A DNA stretch of 48,989 nucleotides, taken from the NCBI GenBank assembly GCA_902791865.1, contig CADAXK010000008.1:73198-122186 (forward strand), written 5' to 3'. Position 1 is the stretch's first letter; every line of letters starts with the position of its first letter. This document shows positions 23,326 through 31,891 of this stretch, piece by piece. The position numbers and the translations under genes are program-made. The notes beneath the pieces were generated by a model. The model had not been told where the DNA came from. It made no database searches and saw only the letters and a list, made by a program, of their open reading frames with translations. This DNA comes from an uncultured Bacteroidia bacterium (GTDB lineage: Bacteria; Bacteroidota; Bacteroidia; Bacteroidales; ML635J-15).

Positions 23326-24735
23326 ATGAAAAGGCAATTATCTATTTTTATTTGTGTTGTTTTGTCAGCATTTACATGTTTTTCCCAGAATACAGTGTCG
23401 GTTCAGTTCGATGAATGTGTAGATTTGATGTCTGCTGTATGGCGTCTTTCAGGATCGCGCGAATATAATATGTGTAAGATTCCGAAGTATGCACACGACT
23501 TCGATTCTACATTTGCTCAGTTCAAGGATCATAAGGTTGTGCAGTTGGCGCGGCAGTACAAGCAGGAATCGGGAATTTCGTACGATGCGGTTGCGTCTTA
23601 CGGTTTGCATCTTGATGTGAACGCTGATGGCAATGTAGCTTTGGATGATAACTTTAAGGAAGGTGGCGATGTTTCTTTCGACCGTTGGTCGGAGCAACAG
23701 AAAAAGGATTTCTTGGAGCCACTGAACGATTTTTATCATAGTGCCAAGTTCCACGATTGGTACATTTCGCAAAAGGATTTGTACACTCAAGTCGAAGAGG
23801 CTTTCAATGCAATAAATCAGAATGTTGACTACAATTGGTTTAGCGATTACTTTGGTCCTCAGAGCGGAAGCCAGTTCCGTGTTGTGCTTAGTTTGTTGGT
23901 CGGTCCGCAGAACTATGGATGCAGTGCCCAAATGAAAGATGGAAGCATTGTATTGAGCCCTGTTATTGGTTGTTGTCAGCTTGATGACAATGGAAAGGTG
24001 TTTTTCGATGCTAAAACTGTGCTGCCAATAGTCATTCATGAGTTTTGCCACCATTATTGCAACCCATTGAACAGCCAGTTCTGGTCGGAGATGGAACAGT
24101 CGGCAGAAAAGGTTTTCTTGGAAAAGAGCGAGCAATTGAAGAAATCTGCATACGGCTCGGCGTTGACAATGATGAATGAGACTTTTGTGCGCTCCTCTGT
24201 CATTCGTTACATGAAAACTCATTATCCACAAGTCTCGGAATCAGATCTTGTTAACGAAGAGGAAAAGCAAGGGTTCATTCTTACACAGACGCTATGCGAT
24301 GCTCTTAAACAATATGAGCAAAATCGTAGCAATTATGCCACCATGTCCGACTTTATGCCTGTCCTTGCAAAAGCAGTAAACGACTTTGATTTAAAGCAAT
24401 ACAAAAAAGCGCAGGAAAAATTAGCGAAACAGAATGCTAGCTATAAGGTGAACATTAAGGATGGTGCAACGAATGTTCCATCAGGAGATTTCACGCTCAT
24501 TATTAAGTTTTCAAAACCGATGAGGGAAGGTATTGCCTTGCATTTTAGTTCTACAGGGGTGGATTTCCCGACTTTTAAAGGATACAAATGGTCTGATGAT
24601 AAAACATTGAAGGTCAATTTCTATTTGGAGCCGTCTCACAAATATGGATTTACTGTTTTTGGAGAGTCGTTCTACACAAAAGATGGGCATACAGCAGGTA
24701 AAAGCCAAGAAATCAATTTTACTACAGCAGATTAG
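23326..24735 (+). CDS. Secreted DUF4932-like metalloprotease-type protein
   Basis: 469 residues from the ATG at 23326 (an upstream in-frame ATG at 23305 adds seven residues). A Sec signal peptide (1-20) ends at CFSQ. The body matches the DUF4932 family and carries HEFCH at 238-242, an HExxH zinc-protease signature, with the following HYCNP and a downstream acidic segment that could supply the third ligand. Residues about 360-469 form a beta-rich C-terminal domain (NIKDGATNVPSGDFTLIIKF) similar to bacterial Ig-like/Big_5 domains. Location: periplasm or cell surface. Substrate unknown; the family is widespread in Bacteroidota and little studied. Catalysis is inferred only from the motif. Confidence 0.75.
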   Translation: MKRQLSIFICVVLSAFTCFSQNTVSVQFDECVDLMSAVWRLSGSREYNMCKIPKYAHDFDSTFAQFKDHKVVQLARQYKQESGISYDAVASYGLHLDVNADGNVALDDNFKEGGDVSFDRWSEQQKKDFLEPLNDFYHSAKFHDWYISQKDLYTQVEEAFNAINQNVDYNWFSDYFGPQSGSQFRVVLSLLVGPQNYGCSAQMKDGSIVLSPVIGCCQLDDNGKVFFDAKTVLPIVIHEFCHHYCNPLNSQFWSEMEQSAEKVFLEKSEQLKKSAYGSALTMMNETFVRSSVIRYMKTHYPQVSESDLVNEEEKQGFILTQTLCDALKQYEQNRSNYATMSDFMPVLAKAVNDFDLKQYKKAQEKLAKQNASYKVNIKDGATNVPSGDFTLIIKFSKPMREGIALHFSSTGVDFPTFKGYKWSDDKTLKVNFYLEPSHKYGFTVFGESFYTKDGHTAGKSQEINFTTAD

Positions 24736-24751
24736 CCCATCAGGCAACACT

Positions 24752-25246
24752 TTATAGTATCTTCATTGCTATCGCGGCGCAGGCTTCAGCATCGGCAAGT
24801 GCGTGGTGGTGTTTTTCGAGAATATATCCGCATGCTTCCGAAACGGTGTGAAGTTGGTGATTTGGCAGTTTGTTTCCGAAGAATCTTCGTGCGGCACGGC
24901 AAGTGCATTTGAACTTGTAGTCGGGGTAGGTCATGCAGTATGTCTGGAAAACCGCTTTTAGGCAACCTTCGTCGAAAGGACTGTTGTGAGCAACAAGCGT
25001 AAGCCCTTCGATTTTGGGTTCTATCAGTTTCCATACTTCGGGGAAAATAGGCGCAGAGTCGGTGTCTTCGTGTCCAAGTCCGTGAACGCGCTGGCAAAAC
25101 CATGAATAATAGTTTGGCTCTGGCTTTATGAGACTGTAGAACGAATCGCAAATTTCCCCATTGCGTACAATTACCAATCCCACACTGCAAACACTACAGC
25201 GTTCACCGTTGGCGGTTTCGAAATCTATGGCTGCAAAGTCTTTCAT
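24752..25246 (-). CDS. DnaQ-like 3'-5' exonuclease (DEDDh)
   Basis: 164 residues, a free-standing exonuclease domain. AIDFETA gives Asp8 and Glu10 (ExoI), AHNSPFDEG gives Asp92 (ExoII), and HHALADAEA gives His148 and Asp152 (ExoIII, HxAxxD), so all five DEDDh residues are present. Hydrolyses 3' ends of DNA or RNA; used in proofreading or RNA/DNA turnover. Related free-standing proteins are common in Bacteroidota. It is convergent with the DUF4932-like gene, with 16 bp between the stop codons. Confidence 0.9.
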   Translation of the reverse strand: MKDFAAIDFETANGERCSVCSVGLVIVRNGEICDSFYSLIKPEPNYYSWFCQRVHGLGHEDTDSAPIFPEVWKLIEPKIEGLTLVAHNSPFDEGCLKAVFQTYCMTYPDYKFKCTCRAARRFFGNKLPNHQLHTVSEACGYILEKHHHALADAEACAAIAMKIL

Positions 25247-25345
25247 ATCTGTTGCAAAAATATGTAAAAGTTACGAAAAAAAATGTCGTAGGATTTGTTT
25301 TGCCCAAAAAATGTTTTAGAAATTCATTGCCTCAAAAATTTAGAT

Positions 25346-25353
25346 TAACTTTG
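25346..25353 (+). promoter_or_regulatory. Promoter -7 box of the sulfonolipid-type gene set
   Basis: TAACTTTG; a TTG lies at about 16 bp upstream (shorter than usual). A leader of about 80 nt follows. Confidence 0.45.
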
Positions 25354-25441
25354 CACAACTTTTTTTCAGACAGAATCGGGTTCTTTGTTTGAAGAAAGGC
25401 AAGATGTTTTTTATTAAATTAATGAACCCAACAGATTGTTT

Positions 25442-26704
25442 ATGAAAGACATATTTGAAAGAATTCACGAGTCATCGGGCGGTCCGCTCGGACAGTACAG
25501 GGAAAAGTTTGAAGGATATTACACATTTCCAAAGTTGGAAGGCGAAATCGGTCCTCACATGAAGTTCCAAGGCAAGGAAGTATTGTGCTGGAGTTTGAAC
25601 AACTATCTTGGTCTGGCAAATCATCCTGCAGTTCGCAAGGCTGATGCCGATGGCGCTGCTAAGTGGGGTTTGGCTTATCCTATGGGAAGCCGTATGCTTA
25701 CTGGTCACACTGCTTTGCACGAACAGTTGGAACGCGAACTTGCCGACTTCGAAAAGAAGGAGGCTGCTTTCCAGATGAACTTTGGCTATCAAGGTATTGT
25801 GTCGGTTATCGACAGCCTTATGACTCGTCACGATGTGATAGTTTTCGATGCTGAGGCTCACGCTTGTCTGCTCGATGGAAAGCGCTTGCATATTGGCAAG
25901 TCGTTCTCATATAAGCACAACGATATTGTAAGCTGCGAAAAGAAGTTGCAGGTTGCATGCAAGATTGCCGATGAACAGGGTGGTGGCGTTTTGCTTATCA
26001 CCGAAGGCGTTTACGGTATGACTGGTGCTCTAGGTATACTCGACCAGATTGTGGCGTTGAAGAAGAAATACAATTTCCGCATTTTGATTGACGACGCTCA
26101 TGGTTTTGGCGTTATGGGTGAACACGGACGCGGAACATCCGAGCACTTCAATGTAATGGATGACATTGATATATATATAGGTGCATACGCAAAGTCGATG
26201 GCTTGCATCGGTGGTTTTGTTGCATCAAAGAAGTACATCATCGACTTCCTGCGCTACAACATGCGTTCGCAGATTTACGCAAAGGCTCTTCCTATGCCTA
26301 TAGTAGAAGGTTGCTTGAAGCGTCTCGAAATCATCCGCAGTGCCGAGGGTGACGAACTTCGCAAGAAATTGTGGACAGTAACCCGTCGTTTGCAGGAAGG
26401 TTTCCGCAACCTTGGTTTCTCAATCGGTCCGGCTGAGGCTTGTGTAACTCCAGTTCATATCATGGGTGGTGTAAACCAGGCAGCTAATATGGCTTACGAC
26501 CTGCGCGAAAACTACAAGATTTTCTGCTCAATCGTTACTTATCCTGTAATTCCTGTTGGAATGATTATTTTCCGTATTATCCCTACTGCTGCTCATAGCA
26601 TCGAGGATGTTGACTATACGTTGAATGCATTCAAGGAAATCAAGGAAAAGTTGGCAAGCGGCAAGTATGATGAGCCTGCTCCAATGCTGAATTTCACTAG
26701 GTAA
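25442..26704 (+). CDS. Alpha-oxoamine synthase, probable cysteate fatty acyltransferase
   Basis: 420 residues from the ATG at 25442 (a TTG start two codons earlier is unlikely). PLP-dependent fold type I: His140 (EAHACLLDG), DDAHGFG (217-223) with the pyridine-binding Asp, and GAYAKSMACIGGF with the Schiff-base Lys251. This is the serine palmitoyltransferase / KBL / BioF family. In Bacteroidota one branch condenses cysteate with acyl-CoA/ACP to 3-ketocapnine, the first step of sulfonolipid synthesis. The next genes (cysteate synthase type, SDR reductase) favour that substrate over serine. A glycine, serine or other amino acid cannot be excluded by sequence alone. Confidence 0.75.
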   Translation: MKDIFERIHESSGGPLGQYREKFEGYYTFPKLEGEIGPHMKFQGKEVLCWSLNNYLGLANHPAVRKADADGAAKWGLAYPMGSRMLTGHTALHEQLERELADFEKKEAAFQMNFGYQGIVSVIDSLMTRHDVIVFDAEAHACLLDGKRLHIGKSFSYKHNDIVSCEKKLQVACKIADEQGGGVLLITEGVYGMTGALGILDQIVALKKKYNFRILIDDAHGFGVMGEHGRGTSEHFNVMDDIDIYIGAYAKSMACIGGFVASKKYIIDFLRYNMRSQIYAKALPMPIVEGCLKRLEIIRSAEGDELRKKLWTVTRRLQEGFRNLGFSIGPAEACVTPVHIMGGVNQAANMAYDLRENYKIFCSIVTYPVIPVGMIIFRIIPTAAHSIEDVDYTLNAFKEIKEKLASGKYDEPAPMLNFTR

Positions 26705-26779
26705 TTTTTATTTGTAAAAATACGGGGAGAAGTGTCCTGATTGGTTCGGGATGCTTTTCCTGCTTTAAATGATAAGTGC

Positions 26780-28000
26780 ATGAAATACAATTTAATATGC
26801 AAAAAATGCGGTGCGGTAATAAATAATTTCGCCGAATGGTTCGCTCACGACCAGCTTTGTCCGCAGTGCGGAAGCAATCATGTAGAAGTGAAATACGATG
26901 CCGATTACACGAAACTTCCCGAACTTTACAAGGGAAAGCCCGAAAGTTTTTGGCATTACTTCGACTTTTTGCCTCTCGAGGACAAAAAGAACATTGTAAG
27001 TTTTGGCGAGGGCGCAATTCCTGTGGAACATTGGGATTTCCTAGACCGCTTTGCAAAGGAAAAGTATGGAATCGACTGCAAGGCATACGTTTACCGCAAC
27101 GACCTCAACGGAGGAACCAATACTTTCAAGGATGTAGCTGCTTCGTTGGCTGCTTCGCTGTTCAAGGAGAATGGTGTGGAGGAATATTGCCTCGCATCGA
27201 GCGGAAATACGGCTACTGCGTACAGTAAGTATCTGGCTAAAGCAGGTGTTAAGTTCGATATATTTGTTCCTGAATGCGTTTGCAAGGACACTATTGACGA
27301 AATTCGTTCGCTCGGTCAGAACCTTGTGGTTTGCGAAGGCGACTACGGCGCAGCAAAGAAGGTTGCTGCCAACTTCCACAAGGAGCAGAAGGTGATGATT
27401 TCGGCAGGCAACATCGACCCGATACGTGTTGAGGCAAAGAAAACAATGGTATTTGAGTTTATGCGTCAACTTGGTAAGATGCCCGATGTTTATGTTCAGG
27501 CAGTTGCTGGCGGTACTGGTCCTATTGCACTTGACAAGGGTGTACGTGAAATTTGCGGAATGTATCCCGAAGTCAAGTTGCCGCGCATGATTCTTGTTCA
27601 GCAGGACACCTGCGACCCGATGGTTCAGGGTTGGGAACGCGCCGTGAAGAGCAATTTCGCAGAAGGCTACGAAAAGGATTATCCTGTAATCGACAATCCG
27701 CAGACCAAGGTTTCGATACTTTCAGCTGGTAATCCGGGAATGTATCCTATTGTGGCTCCGATAGTTCGCAAGAGCGATGGTTGCTTTGTACGCATTAAGG
27801 AATCGCAGATTGCCGACTATGCACGCATTGCAAAGAACGAAAAGGGTGTTTACTTCGGTCCTGCAGGCGCAGTTTGCTTTGCTGGCTTCTACAAGGCTCT
27901 TGAGGAAGGACGTATCAGAAATGGCGAGACCGTTCTCATAAACACTGGCGAAGGTGCTGCAAGAGCAAAGGATTTCAAGGCAGAGGTTGATGCAAAATAA
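26780..28000 (+). CDS. Cysteate synthase-type (threonine synthase family) enzyme
   Basis: 406 residues from the ATG at 26780. An N-terminal zinc ribbon has Cys7, Cys10, Cys27 and Cys30, then a PLP fold type II core: NGGTNTFKD with Lys117 as Schiff base, SSGNTATAYS for the phosphate/carboxylate, and TGEGAARAKD near the end. Canonical Bacteroidota threonine synthase lacks the ribbon; archaeal and Bacteroidota cysteate synthases of this family have it and make L-cysteate from O-phosphoserine and sulfite. Lying 75 bp after an alpha-oxoamine synthase, cysteate formation is the best reading. It would supply the sulfonate head group of capnine-type lipids. Confidence 0.75.
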   Translation: MKYNLICKKCGAVINNFAEWFAHDQLCPQCGSNHVEVKYDADYTKLPELYKGKPESFWHYFDFLPLEDKKNIVSFGEGAIPVEHWDFLDRFAKEKYGIDCKAYVYRNDLNGGTNTFKDVAASLAASLFKENGVEEYCLASSGNTATAYSKYLAKAGVKFDIFVPECVCKDTIDEIRSLGQNLVVCEGDYGAAKKVAANFHKEQKVMISAGNIDPIRVEAKKTMVFEFMRQLGKMPDVYVQAVAGGTGPIALDKGVREICGMYPEVKLPRMILVQQDTCDPMVQGWERAVKSNFAEGYEKDYPVIDNPQTKVSILSAGNPGMYPIVAPIVRKSDGCFVRIKESQIADYARIAKNEKGVYFGPAGAVCFAGFYKALEEGRIRNGETVLINTGEGAARAKDFKAEVDAK

Positions 28001-28028
28001 ATAATAAATTACAATGTTACAGAAAGAG

Positions 28029-28184
28029 ACCGTCATTCCGCAAAGCAGAACGAACCAACTAAGGAACGTGTTGTGTGAGTTCGCTTATGCGGAATCTCCT
28101 TTGGGTACTATTGGAAGATTCCGTATAGACAGGCTCACAAGGCTCGTCCCTGTGCCTGTTCGCTTTGTCTTACGGAATGACGGT
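28029..28184. repeat. MITE-like element with terminal inverted repeats
   Basis: ACCGTCATTCCG (28029-28040) and CGGAATGACGGT (28173-28184) are perfect 12-bp terminal inverted repeats extending imperfectly inward. Internally GGAATCT and AGATTCC pair around a 14-bp loop. No useful coding frame. It sits between two genes of the sulfonolipid set and ends only 11 bp before the SDR start codon, so it must form that gene's leader. Confidence 0.6.
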
Positions 28185-28195
28185 ACTATAATTTT

Positions 28196-28999
28196 ATGAA
28201 ACATCGCTTTGCAGACAAAATAGTATGGATTACGGGTGCTTCGTCGGGAATAGGCGAGGCAACGGCCTACCGTATGGCAATGGAAGGTGCAAGCCTTGTG
28301 CTGACATCACGCAATGAGTCGGCACTTGAAAAGGTACGCGAAAAATGCCTAGCCGATGGTGCTGCCGATGCAAAGGTTTTGTCTGCCGACTTGTCAAATT
28401 TGGAAAACTTGGCGCAGGTTTCGGAGCAGGCTTGGTCGTTGTTTGGCAAAATCGACATTTTCTTCTGCAATGCTGGAATCAGCCAGAGGTCGAATACAAT
28501 TGATTCGCAGATGGATGTGATTGACAAGGTTATTGATGTCAACTATTTTGCTCCGGTGGCAATCACGAAGGCTATTCTTCCAAAGATGATTGCCAATGGT
28601 GGCGGACAGATTGCCGTTACGACAAGCATTGCTGGAAAGTTCGGCTTTCCGTTGCGTTGTGCCTATAGTTCGTCGAAGTTCGCTTTGTACGGATTTTTTG
28701 AGACTGTTCAGGCTGAGTGCTACAAGGACAATATTCGCGTTACTTTTGTATGCCCGGGGCGTGTGCAGACCAACATTTCGCTTTATGCGCTCGAAAAGGA
28801 CGGCACACCTCACGGCAAGATGGATGCTGGTCAGGCTGGCGGAATAACATCGGAGAAGGCTGCACGCAAGATTGTGAATGCCATCTATCGCAAAAAACGC
28901 GAAGTGCTTGTCGGTGGCAAGGAACTGATAATGGTACACATCAAGCGTTGGTTCCCTGGCCTAGCAGCGAGAATAGCAAGGAATATAAAGGCGATGTAA
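28196..28999 (+). CDS. SDR-family reductase, probable 3-ketocapnine reductase
   Basis: 267 residues. Classical SDR: TGASSGIG (13-20) for NAD(P), NAG (92-94), catalytic Ser144, Tyr157 and Lys161 (YSSSK). The C-terminal end (KRWFPGLAARIARNIKAM) is basic and amphipathic, as in ketosphinganine reductase (KDSR-like) and other membrane-lipid SDRs. Following the alpha-oxoamine synthase and cysteate synthase genes, the most likely reaction is reduction of 3-ketocapnine to capnine by NADPH. No other lipid gene is in the window; N-acylation and hydroxylation must be encoded elsewhere. Confidence 0.75.
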   Translation: MKHRFADKIVWITGASSGIGEATAYRMAMEGASLVLTSRNESALEKVREKCLADGAADAKVLSADLSNLENLAQVSEQAWSLFGKIDIFFCNAGISQRSNTIDSQMDVIDKVIDVNYFAPVAITKAILPKMIANGGGQIAVTTSIAGKFGFPLRCAYSSSKFALYGFFETVQAECYKDNIRVTFVCPGRVQTNISLYALEKDGTPHGKMDAGQAGGITSEKAARKIVNAIYRKKREVLVGGKELIMVHIKRWFPGLAARIARNIKAM

Positions 29000-29003
29000 A
29001 AGG

Positions 29004-29130
29004 ACAATGGACAATTAACAATGGATAATTGACAATGGACAATTAATAATGGGCTAAAAGAAGAAAAGGCTTAAAGGCTAACAGACGGTTGTACAGACGC
29101 AAAATTTTGCGTCTCAACAGAAACGGCGAA
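29004..29130 (-). repeat. Dispersed repeat copy R2 (inverted relative to R1)
   Basis: Palindrome core at 29095-29114, same 20 bp as R1. Flanks are those of R1 in reverse complement (GGGCTAAAAGAAGAAAAGGC..., then CAACAGAAACGGCG at the other end; AATGGACAATTA units at the start). The two copies are about 7.1 kb apart. Confidence 0.75.
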
Positions 29131-29177
29131 GCCAAAGAAACTTAGAAACGTGAAACGTAGAAACAATTAAGAATACA

Positions 29178-30248
29178 ATGGAAAATTACTTTATATCAGG
29201 AATACAGCAAGTCGGTGTTGGTACCGAAAATTTTCACGAATCGTGGAAATGGTACATCGAAATGTTTCAGATGAATGTTAAGATTCTGGAAGACGACACC
29301 GTGGCTGAAAGAATGCTTCCGTACACTGGCAACAAGCCGCAGAAGCGTCATGCCTGCATAGCAGTAAATTTGCAGGGTGGTGGCGGATTCGAAATCTGGC
29401 AGTATTCGCAGCGTAAGCCCGAGCCGATTCCTTTCGATGTGCAGGTTGGCGACCTTGGTATTTTTGCTGCAAAGATCAAGAGCCGCAATGTCAAGGCTTT
29501 CCACGACGAGCTGAAAGCCAAGTACGACAAGGTTGGCGATGTGACAAAAACACCAGAAGGCAAGGAAACTTTCATCGTGAAGGACCCGTGGAACAATTAT
29601 TTTCAGGTTGTTGAGGACGACTATGTCTTCATCGACCAGAAATGCTTGTCGGGTGGTACGGTTGGTGCAATGATTGGCGTTACCGACATCGAAAGGGCTT
29701 TTTCGGTTTACCGCGATGTGCTTGGCTACGATACCGTTGTGTATGATGAAACTGGCGTATTCGCTGATTTCGCATTTATGAACGGTGGCAACCAGAAGTA
29801 CCGTCGTGTATTGCTGAGGTCGTCGCGCAAGCCAAAGGGTGCATTTGCCGAACTTATGGGCAATAGCAGCATTGAGCTTGTTGTTGCTTTGGATCGTCAG
29901 CCGCGCAAGATTTTCGAAGGACGCTACTGGGGCGATCCGGGATTCATCCAGATATGCTTCGATATTACCAATATGCAGGAACTTCGCAAGTTCTGCGAAT
30001 CGAAGGGATTTCCGTTTACGGTTGATAGTTGTCCCAACAACGAGCGTTTCGATATGGGCGAGGCCAGCGGTCATTTCACTTACATCGAGGACCCCGACGG
30101 AACATTGATAGAATTTGTTGAAACACATAAGATTCCAGTGATGAAAAAGCTGGGATGGAACATAAATATGCTTACCCGCGACCGCGAAAAGCCCTTGCCA
30201 AGGTTCTTGTTCAAGGTTATGGGTATGTTTAAGGTAAAATTGGATTAA
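29178..30248 (+). CDS. Double VOC-domain protein (4-HPPD/glyoxalase-like)
   Basis: 356 residues: two vicinal-oxygen-chelate halves, about 5-150 and 160-320, followed by a C-terminal basic tail. VOC cues: GIQQVGVGTENFHESWKWYIEMF and the DPWNNYFQVVED end of domain 1; VGAMIGVTDIERAFSVYRDVLGY and DPDGTLIEFVETH at the end of domain 2. Size and architecture resemble 4-hydroxyphenylpyruvate dioxygenase-like proteins, but the usual ligand His of the first strand is Gln in both halves (Gln10; FIQICFDI). A divergent metal site or no metal is possible. Not enough for a substrate call. It is separated from the SDR gene by R2 and precedes the Hdr cluster. Confidence 0.75.
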   Translation: MENYFISGIQQVGVGTENFHESWKWYIEMFQMNVKILEDDTVAERMLPYTGNKPQKRHACIAVNLQGGGGFEIWQYSQRKPEPIPFDVQVGDLGIFAAKIKSRNVKAFHDELKAKYDKVGDVTKTPEGKETFIVKDPWNNYFQVVEDDYVFIDQKCLSGGTVGAMIGVTDIERAFSVYRDVLGYDTVVYDETGVFADFAFMNGGNQKYRRVLLRSSRKPKGAFAELMGNSSIELVVALDRQPRKIFEGRYWGDPGFIQICFDITNMQELRKFCESKGFPFTVDSCPNNERFDMGEASGHFTYIEDPDGTLIEFVETHKIPVMKKLGWNINMLTRDREKPLPRFLFKVMGMFKVKLD

Positions 30249-30296
30249 ATACAATAAAAACATAATCAAGGATACTAACATTAAAATTATAAAATT

Positions 30297-30866
30297 GTGA
30301 AAAGACGTATTGCATTTATAGTAGCATCATTAATTATTTCAGCATTTGTATTTCAGTCGTGCCAGATTCATTGCTCTGCTTTCCCCGAATGGCTCTGCAA
30401 ATATGCACCATACGAAAAAGGCAGCACAGTTTCTTTCAAGAACGAAAATGATTCTGTAATAGAACTAAAAGTTATAGAGTTTTACAAATCTGAGGCTCAA
30501 AGTTTCGGCAGAAATTGCAAATGCGGTTGTGGAGGTCACATGATAGCAGCTTTATACTCGAAGCAAATGGAAATAGAAATAAATTTTTATCTTAATGAAA
30601 ATCGGGGAAAACAAGGTATTGGAACAATAAATGAAATAGTTGTTTCCATAAAAAGTTTGGGCAAAGACCTTGCTGGAATATCATATAAAGACGATTTCTC
30701 TGGTATAAATCCGTATGATTATGGACACGAGCAAAAACTTGGCGATACAATAGCTTTGCAAACTAAAAAATACGACGACTTCTCTGATATGGTTATCGTA
30801 AAGGGAAAAGGTCTTACCGAATTTTACGACAAGGAGAACAATTGTACATGGAGACTGATGGAATAA
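30297..30866 (+). CDS. Putative Cys-rich lipoprotein
   Basis: 189 residues from a GTG start (30297), 48 bp after the VOC gene. Signal sequence with lipobox FQSC (about 19-22), then a Cys-containing N-terminal part (CQIHCSAFPEWLCKY) and a CKCGCGGH cluster around residue 76-83; the latter could bind a metal or form disulfides. No known family recognised. It precedes the Hdr-like operon by 87 bp and may belong with it (inference). Confidence 0.6.
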   Translation: MKRRIAFIVASLIISAFVFQSCQIHCSAFPEWLCKYAPYEKGSTVSFKNENDSVIELKVIEFYKSEAQSFGRNCKCGCGGHMIAALYSKQMEIEINFYLNENRGKQGIGTINEIVVSIKSLGKDLAGISYKDDFSGINPYDYGHEQKLGDTIALQTKKYDDFSDMVIVKGKGLTEFYDKENNCTWRLME

Positions 30867-30953
30867 TTTATGTTGAAAGTGAACTGATGTCGGTGGAAGA
30901 ATATTTTGATATTGTATGGCATCGTTATATTGAAAAACAAGAAAAGATTAAAC

Positions 30954-31559
30954 ATGGGAAACTTATATGACCTGCTGATGCAGGATACTCGTTTCGAGGA
31001 TGCGCTCAAGGCATGCATGAACTGCGGAATATGCACGGCAATTTGTCCTGCTGCCGAGTTCTACCAGTACGACCCGCGCCGTATCTGCGATATTGTGCAG
31101 CGCAAGGACGAAAACGAGATTGAAGCTTTGCTTCGTTCCGATATGATTTGGTATTGCGGTCAGTGCCTGTCGTGCAAGACGCGCTGTCCGCGTCAGAATG
31201 TGCCTGCCGAGGTGATACTCGTGCTCAGACAGGTGGCCATCAAGCTTGGCTATATGGACGAGCATATTGCCGAGCAGGAAAAGCGTCTGGCAGAGACAGT
31301 TGGAAACAATATCCTCGAAATCGGATATTGCGTTCACCCCGATAAGGTTAAACCCGAACTTCATCAGGAGCAGGGACCGATTTGGGAATGGTATGTGAAT
31401 AACATTGAGGCTGTTGCGCCGAAACTTGGTGCCAACTATCATGGCGACGGACCTGGAGCTTTGCGCAAGATTCGCGAGGAAAATCTTCAGGAAGTAAGGA
31501 AGATTTTTGAGGTTACCGGCGGTATGGACTTGTTGAAAACATTAAAGGAGGAGAAATGA
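30954..31559 (+). CDS. HdrC-like 2x[4Fe-4S] protein
   Basis: 201 residues from the ATG at 30954, chosen over an upstream in-frame TTG/ATT-type start. Two CX2CX2CX3C motifs: Cys21, 24, 27, 31 and Cys68, 71, 74, 78, followed by the HdrC-typical ICDIVQR and PAEVILVLRQVAIKLGY. A soluble electron carrier that would pass electrons between the FAD protein and the CCG-domain subunits. The stop overlaps the next start by 4 bp. Confidence 0.85.
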   Translation: MGNLYDLLMQDTRFEDALKACMNCGICTAICPAAEFYQYDPRRICDIVQRKDENEIEALLRSDMIWYCGQCLSCKTRCPRQNVPAEVILVLRQVAIKLGYMDEHIAEQEKRLAETVGNNILEIGYCVHPDKVKPELHQEQGPIWEWYVNNIEAVAPKLGANYHGDGPGALRKIREENLQEVRKIFEVTGGMDLLKTLKEEK

Positions 31560-31891
31560 GACAGTTTGGCTTTTCAATATCGCAGACAAGGTCAATCGAT
31601 CTGGATCAGATTGACTTTAGTTGCCTGAACGAACTGCGCGAAGCCGTACCTACTTTTATGGTATGTTTAAATTGTGGAGCATGCACCGCAACATGTTCGG
31701 CACAGCAGTTTTCCGACTTTAACATCCGCAAGATAAAGACTAAGCTTATGCAGGGCCAGTACGAAGGACTTGCAAGAGAACTTGACAAATGTATGCTTTG
31801 CGGAAAGTGCACATTGGTATGTCCGCGTGAGGTCAATCTTAGGAATTCGATTGTAAACATGCGGAGAATATTAACGAAAAAGAATAAATGA
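31556..31891 (+). CDS. Second HdrC-like 2x[4Fe-4S] protein
   Basis: 111 residues. Two motifs: Cys37, 40, 43, 47 and Cys79, 82, 85, 89, within CLNCGACTATCSA and CMLCGKCTLVCPREVNL. Shorter than the first HdrC. Overlaps both neighbours by 4 bp, so tightly coupled. Two HdrC-like proteins in one complex suggest separate electron branches (inference). Confidence 0.85.
   Translation: MRQFGFSISQTRSIDLDQIDFSCLNELREAVPTFMVCLNCGACTATCSAQQFSDFNIRKIKTKLMQGQYEGLARELDKCMLCGKCTLVCPREVNLRNSIVNMRRILTKKNK

Noticed and set aside
26780..28000. Ordinary threonine synthase (ThrC)
   Set aside because: The N-terminal zinc ribbon, size and the lipid-synthesis neighbours fit cysteate synthase better; homoserine-pathway genes are absent nearby.
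28014..28199. 61-residue open frame in the gap before the SDR gene
   Set aside because: It lies inside the MITE-like element and has no protein-like features.
29196..30281. 361-residue minus-strand frame over the VOC gene, and a 369-residue one over the Hdr fusion gene (32497-33606)
   Set aside because: Both are shadows of well-supported plus-strand genes.
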